A stretch of 64,000 nucleotides of DNA, taken from contig JARWIR010000002.1 of assembly GCA_029959085.1 (NCBI GenBank), positions 43,706,233 to 43,770,232 of the forward strand, given 5' to 3'. The notes beneath the pieces are model-generated. The model was given only the letters and a program-made list of their open reading frames with translations, did not search any database and was not told where the DNA came from. A program made the translations under genes and the position numbers. This document shows, piece by piece, positions 9,061 through 21,914 of this stretch (positions within the stretch are counted from its first letter, which is position 1; each line of letters starts with the position of its first letter). Origin of the DNA: Nemophila menziesii. Lineage: Eukaryota; Streptophyta; Magnoliopsida; Boraginales; Hydrophyllaceae.

Positions 9061-11259
9061 TTAAGAAAAATTCAAATGAAGTCCTATGGGCTAAATTCTA
9101 TTTATCATAACTCCTAATCATATCTAGATTGTAACTTAAATAGTGATCTACAAGTATAATATATAGCCAATAAAATAAATACATGACAAATTTATAGAAG
9201 AAAACAATTCCTTTATTAAAATATAAAGTAAGTCATTACAAAATAATTTATCATTATTGTCTATTCTATAAAGAGACGATAAGGTCTAGGGCTAATCCTA
9301 ACAAAGAAACATTAAACACTTGACAAGAATCTTACAAAATAAGAAAATTGAAAATCAAATCAAAAAACTAAACAATATTTATTCTTTATTTTTATGATAT
9401 GGGAGGAGAGGATATGGTGTGATAATCATTTTATAATCGCATGATTGATCACAACAATGGAGGATTTGGCAATGTGTCATGAGATTAATCTAAAAGCCAC
9501 TTTGGGAATTGGTTTCATCTTTTAACACTTTTATGTTCATATTTTATTTTCTTTATTAAACACCTTCGTCCTTATATTTATATTTCGAAGATAGTTTATT
9601 TTGTAGGGGGTTTGAACCAACACTTCAATCCACTTCCTTGAACAAAGACATATCATAGGCTGAATATGGTGAAGTCGATTAGAACATCTTTTAACATGGA
9701 GATCATTGAAATAATGAAAATTATCCACACAAATATTATTTTATTGAAAGAAAATTTGATTTTGTTAACAAAAAAAAAAAATATGAAAGAAGTCTTACAT
9801 AAGGGATATCATTATAGATATATGTTGTGCCCATAACTATTAAATAAAAACAATAACATAATGGAACAATAAAAATTTAAAATTTTCTCATTTAAGAAGC
9901 GTGGTCCTATATTCTTAATGTGAAAATTCAAAATTATTTATTCACATAATACGAAGAAGTAAAATATTTTGATTTCTTCTAATATTTTCTTTTTCATCAA
10001 TTTTGTGTGCTTAAATACACTTATTATGTTTCTATGATATATGAAATCATAGATATTCTTTCAACCTTCCATTTAATTTTATGAAGCTCTGTATGAGATT
10101 ATCAGCTATATTTAACTTATCACCTCAATGATATATAATTGACATATGGCAAACACCTTACAATTTTAATGGATCATTTGCAATTGGATTACATATATAG
10201 GTGGTATAATTATTATTTCAAATAAAATATTTTAAAATTTTTTGTAAAAAAACATGCATTATAACTACACTTAGCAATTGAATTCTACCATATATCTTCA
10301 CTTCTCTGTTATGCAAACATAAATCTAGTTTTAGTGTCGTCTTAATGGAAACACGTAGTAGTTTTCTGCTAAGGTTTCATGTGAGTTCAATTCATAGATC
10401 ATCATTTCATATGAATTTAGAAGGTTAGTGGAAGAAGATTATACAACCAAGTATGGATAGTATTGCAAGAATTTCATCAAATCTTACGAGTATCTCAAAA
10501 ATACTTTCATTAATTACACAAAATTTAGGACCGTCTTTTTATCACAAAATTCCTTTTTTCTGAATTAGAATGCTTTGGTGTACTATTTGTATAATTGTAC
10601 TACCTATTATGATTAAGTTGAGGCTAAATATTAGGTTTCAGTTAACATTCATTCCAAAACTTAAAAACCTACCATATTTTATACCAACAAAAAATGGCCA
10701 CTAATTATTATCATGCATTAACCTTATCCAAACTTAAAAATATCTTTTCATAATTTGGAAGTTATAATAATATATCTGAAAGCATTATCCGTCGATTTAC
10801 TAAGATAAGCTTCAATTTCCTTGCAAAAATCATCACTTATCGACCTGACTCATCAATGGTTTTTTGAAAAATTATTTTAGAGAATTGGAGTATTAGGTGT
10901 AAGGTTATCCTTTAATAAATTAAAGAGTGACACTTTAAAATGTCATTTTTAATGAGGAGGAATATAACAAGATAACAATGGGTTTATGTTACCTGGTTTA
11001 GTTCAATATTTGCATCTTCTTTATAAATGGGAGGAATGTTAGGTTCTTTAAGCTTTGGATCTAACTCACTCTATGCTTGAGTGAAATTGGTGACTTAACT
11101 CTTAAAAAAATACCACCAAATTATTGAATTCATTGCAAGGAACAAGTCATCAAAGACGTTAAAATAGAAATCCAAACAAACATTCATAAAAGTAACAATT
11201 AACAAAATACTCATGTGATGGAAAAGAACCACGAATAGGGAAGGGAAAAAATTTTACTT
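9061..11259. other. Copy 0 segment collinear with the array units, no intact gene
   Basis: AT-rich DNA matching about 19321-21540 of unit 1 with many small differences. It includes a decayed equivalent of the 89-codon ORF: the ATG is at 10453, and the frame is broken by a TGA near 10561 (TTTTTTCTGA against TTTTTTCGGA in the array). No RNA gene or intact CDS seen. Confidence 0.6.
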
Positions 11260-11645
11260 ACAAAGTTTTTGCTTTGTTCCTTGCAAATAGAGTTAGGCTT
11301 ATTATGGAGGCTATCATCTCTCCCAATTACGAAGTTTTTTTTAAAAATGGATTAACTAAGGAAAACATGTTCATATATCTTTTTTTTTTTTAAAAAAAAA
11401 AGTAGAAATCACACAAAAAATTTGTGGCGGTTAAACTTCATCTTTCTAAAGCATATGCACATGCTTATTTGGAATTTCTTCGAAAATTTGGATATGCATA
11501 AGAGATTGATTCAATGGATCACTGAATGTATTTCAACTTTCTCTTACGGGATATCTTTCCATGGGAGATTCTTCAAAGTACCAATCCTTCAAATGCTATT
11601 CGCCAAGGGGCCCTCTTTTCTCCCTTTTTCTTTGTTGAATCAATA
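11260..11645 (+). pseudogene. LINE (non-LTR retrotransposon) reverse transcriptase remnant, copy 0
   Basis: LINE RTs copy their own RNA at a nicked target. Here TYKVFALFLANRVRLIMEAI then ISPNYEVFF matches the start of the plant LINE RT domain (YKIxxKxLANRLRxxLxxxIsxnQxAFvpgR). VKLDLSKAYAH follows, where families read K-hydrophobic-D-x-SKAYDRV, so the catalytic D is retained but YDRV is altered. A frameshift then leads to IQWITECISTFSYGISFHG and a degraded GLRQGDPLSP region (near 11600). The YxDD motif, endonuclease and RNase H are absent. A dead fragment that cannot move. Confidence 0.75.
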
Positions 11646-12889
11646 CAAAATCCCTGATATGTCTTATTAATTTTGAATAGGTCTTACTAAATAAACTTTA
11701 ATAAAAGTAAACACACCTATAGATATCCACAAGAAACTCTATGCAACTACGTGTTTTGTTTTATATTATCCATTAATAAATATAATTAAAAATAGAAACT
11801 GAGATCAATGCACTCGTTAGTGTTCGTTGGTGTGCGACTACGTGTTTTGTTTTATAACCATACTAATCGAGGTTGTCATTTAACAACACTAACTTTCTAA
11901 TCATCAAAACCTCTAGTAGTCATTTTAATTTATAATAATTAATTTCGTTTTTAACTCATAGGTCAAGACTTGGACTATCCAAGTCCAAAATTATTTCTCT
12001 CTCTATTTTAGTCTCTTTACTTTGAGTCAAAACCAACATTTAGTATACTAATTTGTTTTAGCAAATTAACATAGGATATTCCAAGTTTATATTAATTTAT
12101 TATATATTATCCATTAATAAATATAATTAAAAATAGAAATTAAGATCAATGCACTCGTTAGTGTTCGTTGGTGTGCGACTACGTGATTTGTTTTATAACC
12201 ATACTAATCGTGGTTGTCATTTAACAACACTACTCAACGATAGGATAACGTGAAGTAACTATATATAAAATTCTCTATAAAGGATCATGCACATACTCCA
12301 TCTATCTTTACAGCTCCGGATCATCCTACAAAAAGGTATAACTGTCAAATCCTATTAGACAATCAACTACATTACACATTGATTATCAACTATTGACAAA
12401 CGATCTAAGATACTTATTTATTCATTCATTATATCACCTTGGCCTAGGATTTGATACAGTCATTGTAATCTTATTACATCGTAGATCTAAAACGTGTTAC
12501 CTAGAATTGATAGATTCCAACTTCCCTCACCCCTAGGAACATATATACTTATCTATGTCGAATAGGCTTTCGACTAGTATATTGACACACTAGTAGCCCA
12601 CTATCTAAACACAGCAAGCACATATGCAACTACAACACTGATCTCAATTCAAAGGATTACGAGCATAAAATTCCTTATATATATTAACCCACTTGACAGT
12701 TTAAGGTAATTAACCATTATAAATTTCTAAATTTAGTTGGTTCAATAATCACATCTCGATCTGTGTTACTTATACAACTAAATCATTAACTCAATTTACA
12801 TCAGATTAATCACACAATCATTACTTTTGGTCCCAAGGGTGATAAGCAATAAAATGTTGAGGACATCAAGTCCATTTTAAATTTTACTT
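11646..12889. repeat. Rearranged repeat region with a direct repeat of about 136 bp and a second R block
   Basis: Two direct copies of about 136 bp lie at roughly 11757-11892 and 12098-12232; both contain GATCAATGCACTCGTTAGTG and GTCATTTAACAACACT, with few differences. About 12280-12800 is a diverged instance of repeat block R (compare CAGCTCCGGATCATCCTACA with CAGTTCCGGGTTATCCTAAC at 18741). No gene seen. Confidence 0.6.
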
Positions 12890-13255
12890 ATAAAATTTTT
12901 GCTTTGTTACTTACAAATAGACTTAGGATTATTATGGATGCTATCATCTCTCCTAATTACGAGGTTTTTGTTATAAGTGGAGTAACTAAGAATAACAAGT
13001 TGAGATATCTTTCTTTTTGAAAAAAAAGTAGAAATCACACAAACATTTTGTGGCGGTTAAACTTGATATTTCTAAAGCATATAAACATGAATATACAGAA
13101 TTTCTTCGAAAATTAGGTATCCATAAGAGATTGATTCAATGGATCACTGAATGTATTTCAACTTTCTCTTATGAGATATATTTCTATTGGAGCTTCTTCA
13201 AAGTACCAATCCTTTAAATAGTATTCGCCTTTCGTTGTTGACACAATACAGAATC
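12890..13255 (+). pseudogene. Second LINE reverse transcriptase remnant
   Basis: A diverged duplicate of 11265-11630. KFLLCYLQI-type readings, a SPNYEVFV-like patch, the SKAY region and the DSMDH/ECISTFSYE segment can be followed only by changing frame. Together with the second R block just upstream, it indicates that a roughly 1.3-kb or longer piece of copy 0 was duplicated. Non-functional. Confidence 0.65.
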
Positions 13256-13849
13256 CCAGATAGGTCTTTTTATTAATTTTGAATGCAAGACTGAAAATAT
13301 TTTGGGGCCTAAAATTGCAAAAAACAATTGGTGGGCCGAAAGGTGTGATAAATAAACTAGTAAAAAAAGTACACACATCTACGGAAATCCACTAGAAACT
13401 CTTTGCAAGTGCACCTATCGTTGGCAAGTAATAGTTAGATAAGTTAGAGTTCGTTCTTAGGGATTTAAGTAGTTATTTCAACTTCGTGTTTAATATTAGA
13501 ATAAATGTTTTAAATGTTTTAATTACAAAAATAAGAAATTAGAGTGTCTTTTTTTCTAATTAAACAATTCATAAGAAATATTATACAAAAAAGATAATAG
13601 CTAAGGAAATACAAGTATGAGGCTCATTTGTTGATTAATGATTCCTAAGAATAAGGGTGAATTGGTAATTTAACAATTGTCGGGATTCAATTATCTTCTT
13701 AAATGCCATCAGGATAAATTGTATGCTAGTCTACGGTACTAGTGACCTCGTCAAAATGACATTACAATACTTTCAAACGATTGACTGTGTAAACCCTAAT
13801 TACTACGTGGCTAGTCAAGACCTTCATGTTCACTAGCGCACACTACAAT
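13256..13849. other. Flank between copy 0 and the array, repeat-derived
   Basis: Includes CAAGTGCACCTATCGTTGGC near 13407 followed by AGTAATAGTTAGATAAGT, matching copy 5 at 63770-63806. Phrases of this kind are common in non-coding parts of plant LTR retrotransposons, but I cannot name the element. The matched region continues to the window end in copy 5. No gene seen. Confidence 0.5.
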
Positions 13850-14099
13850 ATGGGTAATATTATCACAAACATATAGTCACTCGAAATTAGTTAAAAACCA
13901 AGTCAATTAAATAATATAATCTCAAATTCAATTAAAATAGAAAAGCAATAATAATTGTTAATATAATTACACTCCTAATAGAAAAATTGTGCATATTTAA
14001 CTTTGGAATAAATACGTTAAAAATAAATCATTGACAAAAGGAATCTAATACTAATTTACTAAACAATAGAATTGGAGAAGTGTAAAATTGATCCAACGA

Positions 14100-14880
14100 A
14101 GCTCTAGTTCTTGATTCTTTCTACTCTAGATCCTTTGGAATACTTCTATGATGAATTATACAATGAATATTAAGTCTTTTTCATGTTAGATGTCATGATA
14201 CTTCTTTCAACATATTTTTGTCAATACTTTTTCTTCATCTCGGAAAAGCGATACAGTAAAAACAAGTGATTTATCATCAAAAGCACAACTACGTAGTTTC
14301 AAAAACCCGCTCAATATTGTTCTCCATAATCGTATCTCACCACCCAAAAATTAAACTCTAAAACGAATTTCTTAGCATCACGATTCGAGTGCGGGTCATA
14401 TGGAAAAGGTTTATAATCCAATAAGTAAGACTTGTAATGTGGCTAATAAAAAGCTTTAGAAATACTAGAAGGGACTAAGACGGATAATAAAAAAATTAAA
14501 TTTGGACAGCAAACTAAAAGGCAACGAATGTCTTATGTAAGAACCGACTTAATATCTTTCTAAACTATACAATTTTGTTACTTTATAACCTCTAGAACGT
14601 TCATTAATTGGGATTTATCAACTAGCTCATATATCATGGTCGACCCCACTAAAGACTCCCTAAGATCAAACTCACTTCTTCCGCATTGCTTACTAATCTT
14701 AAGGTGTGTTTTTTCTGGTTCATATTTCGAAAATACAATATAACTAGTTTCCAACAGATTACTTCTATATCATTTACACACTAAATTTTATGCTTTTAGG
14801 CCATTAAACACATTCTACGTCTCATTCCATCTCTTAAAAAAAAATTCTAAAAAGACAATGAATCAAATAAGAATGGAGAT
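14100..14880. repeat. Sub-repeat A of unit 1 (paralogous to B and C in the same unit)
   Basis: A paralogous block is found at about 24130-24854 (C) and, in part, at about 21915-22370 (B). Shared phrases include TGTAATGTGGCTAATAAAA, ACAAGTGATTTA and AACACATTCTACRTCTYATT. Equivalents recur at the same offsets in every unit. No coding potential seen. It precedes each F-box segment (A before array copies, the last C before copy 5), so it belongs to the older duplicated landscape. Confidence 0.7.
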
Positions 14881-15632
14881 GAGAGACAAACTGATACAAA
14901 AAATTTCAATTATCAAAAAATTAAATTATATATTAAAAGCTAATACTTTAAATTATTAGATAAATATATGTCACTAGATATAAATATGATACTAATGTTA
15001 TGCATTTGTTTAATATCTTATAATACAAATAAATAAATATTATATCCAAAGGATTGATGAAATGTGGTGTTTTTACGAATTGTAAATTAGGCTTGCCTTA
15101 TATCTAATATCAAACGCTAATAATTTATTTTTTTATTTAAGCCGTCATTGTTCTTTTTCCTCCTCCTCTTTAATCTACTTATTTCGCCATTCTCTGTTTT
15201 GTCTTATCTCTCTCTTTTGTATTTTCCATCCAATATTAGATGGTCTAATATTTACATCACCTCCATTGATCATTAAAACAGAACACATTAGATAAGTTTG
15301 TTATTTTTGTAAGTTTAAAACATGAGGTATGTGTATGAATATAATTGGTGTAGGATCATCCTGGATCCTCTTTGTAAATAGATAATTGTTATTCAAAATT
15401 TATTTATTCTATCGGAATTAATTTCTTCTTATTTAAGATAGTTACTATAGGATCTTTTATTTGTTAGCACAAATTTACAAAATGATTTTGAGTATAATTA
15501 GAAAAGTTTGTGGATATTGATTCTTTTGATATTAATATTGCTTAATTAATTTTTTTGTTATTTAATTTGTGACTAAAAACACTGTTTAATATATTATATG
15601 CATAATTATATTGTATTAGAAATTTATTGATA

Positions 15633-15634
<2 letters not shown>

Positions 15635-15712
<78 letters not shown>
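15635..15712. repeat. (AT)39 microsatellite, unit 1
   Basis: Pure AT dinucleotide run of 78 bp upstream of the F-box pseudogene, flanked by TTGATAAG and TGAACAATATAATT. The same tract is far shorter in the other units. Confidence 0.97.
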
Positions 15713-15714
<2 letters not shown>

Positions 15715-16545
15715 AACAATATAATTTACCCTTATGAGCACAGAAATATTATGGTTGAGTTATATATTTTTTAATCGGTAGATAAATAATATGTATTTAT
15801 TTTTTCTCTATGCTTTATATTTGTCAATCATCAAAATATCAATTAATATTTTTTGAACCATAACAAAAATTATTACCTAAGAATTCGCCTTGAATTGAAC
15901 TGATTACTAACCTTGTTGATTAAATTCATACCATTTTTTTAATAATGAATAAATACATATAGAAAGTACGCATCTACGAGGTAGTCTCAAATTGTATATA
16001 GTAAAATCTGCTCTAACTATTACATCATGACATTGGTCCTAGCATGAGTTGTGAAATATTTACACTAAATAAAATGATATCTTCTTCCAATAATTTTTTT
16101 TTTCATCCTATATTTTGTCACTATTGACAAATAAAATTTGTAGAAGGATAGAAAAATTGGATTTTTTTAGAGGTCAACTAAGTTTACATTTTTTTTGGTT
16201 TTTGGATAGCAATGTCAGATTTGTTTTCTTTCTCTACAATCTATTAATTTATTTATCAACATAGTTTACTTAAGTTGAGTTATAAATATATAAAACTGAA
16301 TCTTTTGAAGCTGAAAGAAATTCTCAAAAGATAATGGATATACATATTTAGAATTTCTAATTTGGGGATGAAGATTTTATTTGCAATTTGAACAAATGTG
16401 CATTCTATTCCAATATTATTTTTACATTGATATGTTTGAAATTCTTTTTTGGAAAAAACAATAAAATTTTCTATAATTATGAAATAATATATTTATTAAT
16501 CTATAGATGGTCCTTTTAATTACTCACTGCTAACCCATATTAAAA

Positions 16546-17242
16546 ATGGTAAGAAGTAAAGGAAGTGCAGAACCATCTCAAATGACACCATTGATGATTT
16601 CACGGATGGGGAAATTAAATTATTATCTTCTTCCAGAAGACATCTTCGACAATAAGGTAATCTCTGTTAAATCTTGGTGTTCTCTGATCTCATCGGCTCG
16701 ATTCATCATAATTCACATCTACCAACAATTCCACTTACAATGTCAACCCTTATTACTCAAATTCTATATGATTTTAGCTCCTTAGTGAATGCTAAAAAGT
16801 TTATTGATTTATAAATAATTTATTCCATTTTAAATTCCCTATTAATGACTTGTTTTGTGTATCTTTGATGTTAGGTCAGGTACATATATAATTTTAAACC
16901 CTTCTTTGAAAAAGTTCCATATATTGTGGTTACCTGATATAACGACAATTGGGGTGTCGCTATACTTATGGGTTAGGGTATGATGAAGTAAATGAAGATT
17001 ATAAAGTTGTATTACTTGTTGGTGGTCCTGTAGATTATATTGAGACAAAGATTTATAATATAAATCATAATTTTTGGAGAACATTGAAGAGTTGTCCAAA
17101 TGAAAACATTTACAATATGGTAAATGGTCGTTTAGTCTCCAGAAAACTTCATTGTCCAACATGTTTGCAGAGGCCAATGGGAGAAGACACTTTGAAGTCT
17201 CATTTTGAGACGATTATGTTGATTGAGCATAAACAATCTTAA
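16546..17242 (+). pseudogene. F-box/FBA protein pseudogene, unit 1
   Basis: ATG at 16546 opens a 79-codon frame with YYLLPEDIFDNKV (start of the F-box) joined directly to SVKSWCSLISSARFI. Compared with copies 0 and 5, about 15 F-box residues (SRLPxxSLLKFRxVC) are lost, and a second deletion removes the QTHLIKNSK part. The frame ends at 16783-16785. The FBA domain follows in pieces: RSGTYIILNPSLKKFH, LWLPDI, a frameshift at GTGTCGCT (about 16956), then YDEVNEDYKVVLL, YNINHNFWRTLKSCPNEN and the shared stop at 17240-17242. Beyond it the frame reads DNFYRFSEDYGDAQNNSLPH. F-box proteins of this class are normally 350-400 residues from one exon. This copy cannot encode one. Overlapping minus-strand ORFs here are shadows. 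Confidence 0.8.
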
Positions 17243-18711
17243 GACAATTTTTATAGATTTTCAGAGGATTATGGTGATGCCCAAAACAATTCATTGCCTC
17301 ATTTTGCAAACTAGAACATCGTCACTAGCAACAACAGGTTAAATATGGTTGTTTGAAATATTTAAGGTCGATAGTTGTTCTAGTTGTTAATTTAGAGCAA
17401 AAGACTCTTCAATATAATAAATATATATAAGTTTAAATTTTGATATATTTTTAGTTTATTTTTCGTATTGTTCTCATCATTTGTCATTGATCAGTACACT
17501 ACAATTAGAAATACTATAAATACATAGTTAGTAAAATATTTTTAAAACTTTGGAAAGACAGGATATATTTAACTATACAGGGACCTCTAGTCAACTTAAA
17601 TCTCTTTTACCAAGGGACCTATAAGATAAATTGATATAAATATGTATATTATCTTATTTATTTAAAATAAATATCACGATAACCAAACTATTACATTTCT
17701 TTAAAATATAGGAGGCAATTGAAATCAATATGAAAGACAAGATGAAAAACAAACATATATTACACTATTTATAATATAACAAGATCATCTCACAATGTTA
17801 AAACATAAATTAAGATGTTAAATTTACACATATATAACTTGAGAACATTTATTAGAGTTTTTAAGATATTACTAAATAATTACACTACTTGAATTTTAGG
17901 TTCTCAAATTTTTTTAGCAAATTCAGTTACAAAACAATAAATTTTGTCAAATATCACCATATATAAAATTAATAAATATCATATAAAATATCACTTTAGT
18001 GCGATAAGAATTTAGACGAGGTTTAAATAAGAATTTAGACAAGGTTTAAATTACACATAGGTTTGTACATGTGCTCATTATTGCAGAGTTGTTCTACAAC
18101 TTCAAAAATATGAAGTCTATTAACTTTCCACAATGAATTTTTTAATGTTACTTATTAACTCCTTGAGATTAAAATTTTGAACTCATGTTCATAAATCTTT
18201 AGAGGTAACTAATTTCTTCATGTAAAGAAAAATCTTATAATTTAGTAGAGAATCGAAAAAAAAATTCAACAAAAATTATTTTTCTTTAATGAACAATATC
18301 ATTATATAGTTTTTGGAAAGTTGGGACCTACTAAATATACATTGATTCCAAATTTTATCCAATACTTTGACTATAATTTTGGCTAAAATTTTAGCTTTAA
18401 TTTTTAAATTTGGCTCTAAAAATATCTCTCCCATAAAATAAGCCCAATATTATATTAATATACATTTTTTGCTAATAAATATATATATATTAATATTTAA
18501 AATATTAAATTAAATATATTTCATTATCATATAATGAATATAAGCAATAGAAATAAGCAAGCTTATCATGCTCGTAAGTGTGAGACCATGTAAGTTCAAT
18601 GTTAAACTAGTAACAATTAATCTAATTAATCATATATCATGTTTGGCATCTGGAAACACTTCTCAAAAACCGGATATCATGATTTATCATTTTTATAAAG
18701 AACAGATTTAA
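17243..18711. other. Unit 1 spacer after the F-box pseudogene
   Basis: AT-rich DNA without a supportable gene. The part 17785-18795 is absent from copy 0, where Helitrons and an associated deletion replace it, but is present in diverged form in copy 5 (about 61080-62090). Confidence 0.6.
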
Positions 18712-19320
18712 AAATAATGCATGTACTCCTCTTATCATTACAGTTCCGGGTTATCCTAACATATGGTATAACTTTAAATCCTATCAAATTATCAACAAAG
18801 TCACAAGTCGATTATCAATAATTAATTAATAGCCTAAGAAATACCTTTCCTAATTCATTTTATCACCATAATTTTATACAATTGTTATAATCTTATGATG
18901 TTGTATAGCTTAGACACTTTACATATATTTGATAGATTCCATCACAACTCACTGTTAGTTACAAAAGTGATTAGTTATGTCCAATATTCTTCCGACTAGC
19001 ATTTGGACAAACCACGAGTCCAATAACTAAACACAACAAGTAAACAAGCAACACAACAAGTAAGTAACTATAGAGATGATACCGTGTTAAAGGATTTCCA
19101 AGAATTTACGTCCTTATAGAGATTAACCTACTTAACAATTCAGCATGAATAACCATTAGGAATTTATTGCGTCGGTTGGTTTGATAATCACATCTCTATG
19201 TACATTATCTATACACCTAACTAGATTAACGAGAAATATCGATATTAATCCAATAAATATGTGTTAGCTACATATTAATCTATTTGGATCATCAAGGTCC
19301 TAACTCGATCATCCTATGAT
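18712..19320. repeat. Dispersed repeat block R, unit 1
   Basis: Matches 8530-9060 and, more weakly, 12280-12800 in copy 0 and about 62010-62530 in copy 5. Equivalent blocks are at about +10.95 kb steps in units 2-4. Probably part of an old retroelement; class not determined. Confidence 0.6.
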
Positions 19321-20744
19321 TTTGAAAAATTCAAATAAAGTCCTATGGGATAAATTCTATTTATCATAACTCCTAATTATATCTAGATTGTAACATAATT
19401 AGTGATCTACAAGTATAATATATAGCCAATAAAATAAATGCATGACACATTTATAGAAGAAAACAAGTCCTTTATTTAAATATAAAGTAGCTCATTACAA
19501 TGTAATTCATCAATATTGTCTAATCTAAAAAGAGACGATATGGTATAGGGCTAATTCTAACAAAAAAACATTAACCACTTGACAAGAATATTACAAAATG
19601 GTAAAATTGAAAATCAAATCAAAAAACTAATCACTATCTATTTTTATTTTTATGATCGGAGAGGAGAGAAGATGGTGTGATAATCCTTTTATAATCTCAT
19701 GATGGATCACAACAATAGAGGATTTGCGCTTCGTTGATCATAAGTGTCTCATGAGATGAATCTAAAAGACGCTTTGGGAAATGCTATCATCTTTTAACAC
19801 TTTCATGTTCATATTTTATTTTCATATTCAAACACCTTCGTTCTTATATATATTTTTCGAAGATAGTTTATTGTGCAGGGGGTTTGAACCAGCACTTCAA
19901 TCAACTTCCTTGAACAAAGACATATCTTAGGTTGAATATAGTGAAGTCGATTAGAACATCTTTTAACACAGAGAACATTGAACTAATGTAAATTATCCAC
20001 ACAAATATTATTTTATTGGAATGTAATTTTATTTTGTAAACAAAAAAATAAAAATATGAAAGAAGTCCTACATAAGGGATATCAATATAGATATATGTTG
20101 TGCCTATAACTATTAAATAAAAAAAATTACATAATGGAACAATTAAAATTTAAAATTTTCTCGTTTAAGAAGAGGGGTCCTATATTTTAAATGTGAAAAT
20201 TGAAAATTATCTATTCACATAATACGAAGAAGACAACTCTTGATAGTAGTAAAATATTTTGATTTCTTCTAATATTCTCTTTTTCATCAATTTTGTGTGC
20301 TTAAATACACTTAGTTTGTTTCTATGATGTATTAAATCATACATATTCTTTCAACGTTTCTTTTAATTTTATGAAGCTCTATATGAGATTATTCATTTAT
20401 ATTTAACTTATTACGTCAATTATATATCTTTGTCATATGGCAAACACCTTACATTGTTAATGGGTCCTTTGCAATTGGATTACATATATAGGTGGCATAA
20501 TTATTATTTTAAAGAAAATATTTTTTAAATTTTTTGTCAAAAAACATGCATTATAACTACACTTATCAATTGAATTCAACCATATATCTTCACTTCTCTG
20601 TTGTGCAAACATAAATCTAGTTTTATTGTCGTCTCAATGGAAACACGTAGTAGTTTTCTTCTCAGGTTTCATGTGACTTCAATTAATGGCTCATCATTTC
20701 ATATGACTTTATAAAGTTAGTGGAAGAAGATTATACAACCGAGT
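19321..20744. other. Unit 1 spacer, no gene seen
   Basis: AT-rich, collinear with copy 0 (9061-10452). Copy 5 lacks about 500 bp of the corresponding DNA near 62530. I see no coding exon or RNA gene. Confidence 0.55.
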
Positions 20745-21014
20745 ATGGATATTATTGGAAGAATCTCATCAAATCTTATGAGTATCTTAGAAGAACATTC
20801 TTTAATTACACAAAATGTAGGACCGTCTTTTTATCACAAAACTCCTTTTTTCGGAATTAGAATGCTTTGGTGTACTATTTTTATAACTGTACTACCTGTT
20901 AAGATTAAGTTGAGCCTAAATATTAGGTTCCAGTTAACATTCATTCCAAAACTTAAAAACCTACCATATTTTATCCCAACCAAAAATGGCCACTATATAT
21001 CATCATGCATTTAA
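20745..21014 (+). CDS. Conserved 89-codon ORF of unknown origin, unit 1
   Basis: ATG-led frame, starting MDIIGRISSNLMSILEEH, with IRMLWCTIFITVLPVKIK in the middle as a possible membrane-compatible stretch. It ends at TAA 21012-21014. The same frame is open in all four array units; the only amino-acid change I see is L to S at codon 15 (L in unit 1, S in units 2-4). In copy 0 the frame is broken by TGA near 10561 and in copy 5 (from 63443) it is degenerate. The units are so similar overall that conservation here is not evidence of selection. No domain recognised; possibly a chance ORF. Confidence 0.25.
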   Translation: MDIIGRISSNLMSILEEHSLITQNVGPSFYHKTPFFGIRMLWCTIFITVLPVKIKLSLNIRFQLTFIPKLKNLPYFIPTKNGHYISSCI

Positions 21015-21540
21015 CCTTATCTATACTTAAAAACATCTATTCATAATAGGAAGATATAAGAATATATCTGAAAGCATCATCTGTCGATCCACTAAGATAA
21101 GCTTCAATTTCCTTGAAAAAATTATCACTTATCGACATGACTCATCAATGATTTTTTGAAAAATTGTTTTAGAGAATTGGATTATTAGGTGTAAGGTTAT
21201 CCTTTAAGAAATTAAAGAGTGACACTTTAAAATGTAATTTTTAATGAGGAGGAATATAGCAAGATAAAATTTGGTTTCTGTTGCCTAGTTTTATTCAATA
21301 TTTGCATCTTCTTTATAGATGGGAGGAATATTAAGTTCTTTAAGCTTTGGATCTAACTCACTCTATGCTTGAGTGCAATTGGTGAGTTAACTCTTGAAAA
21401 AATACCACCAAACTATTAAATTCGTTGCAAGGAACAAGTTATTGAAGATGTTAAAATAGAGATCGAAACAAACTTTTATAAAAGTAACAAGTAAGAAAAT
21501 ACTCATGTGATGGAAAGAACCACGAATAGAGAAGGGTAAA

Positions 21541-21914
21541 ACTTTATTTACAAAGTTTTTCTTTGATCCTTGGAAATAGACTTAGGCTTATTATGGATGC
21601 TATCATCTCTCCTAATTACGAAGTTTTTTGTTTAAAATGGAGAACCTAGGAAAACATGTTGAGATATCATTTTTTTTAAAAGTACAAATCACACAAACAT
21701 TTTGTGGCAGTTAAACTTGATCTTTCTAAAACTTGATCTTTCTAAACAAATCATGCTTATTTGGAATTTCTTCGAAAATTTGGATATGCATAAGAGATTG
21801 ATTCAATGGATCATTGAATGTATTTCAACTTTCTCTTACGAGATATCTTTCCATGGGATATTCTTCAAAGTACCAATCTTTCAAAGGGTATTCGCCAAGG
21901 GGCCTCTTTCATAG
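21541..21914 (+). pseudogene. LINE reverse transcriptase remnant, unit 1
   Basis: Equivalent to 11265-11630 in copy 0. Recognisable parts are the upstream ISPNYEVF patch, VKLDLSK (partly repeated), and MHKRLIQWIIECISTFSYEI then SFHGIFFKVPIFQRVFAKG, which corresponds to the plant LINE RT stretch W-x-x-CISTxSYSxxxNG ... GLRQGDPLSP. A 16-bp tandem duplication (AACTTGATCTTTCTAA twice, 21714-21745) interrupts the SKAY region. The remnant stops abruptly at the GLRQG-equivalent, where sub-repeat B begins. No active-site YxDD. Confidence 0.7.

Noticed and set aside
9537..9728. 63-codon minus-strand ORF
   Set aside because: No domain, AT-rich composition, and not conserved in the collinear part of the array units.
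13158..13376. 72-codon minus-strand ORF
   Set aside because: Antisense to the LINE remnant and its repeat flank; no recognisable protein.
16842..17177. 111-codon minus-strand ORF overlapping the F-box pseudogene (and 67-codon equivalents in the other units)
   Set aside because: Exactly antisense to the recognisable FBA domain, with no domain of its own; a shadow frame.
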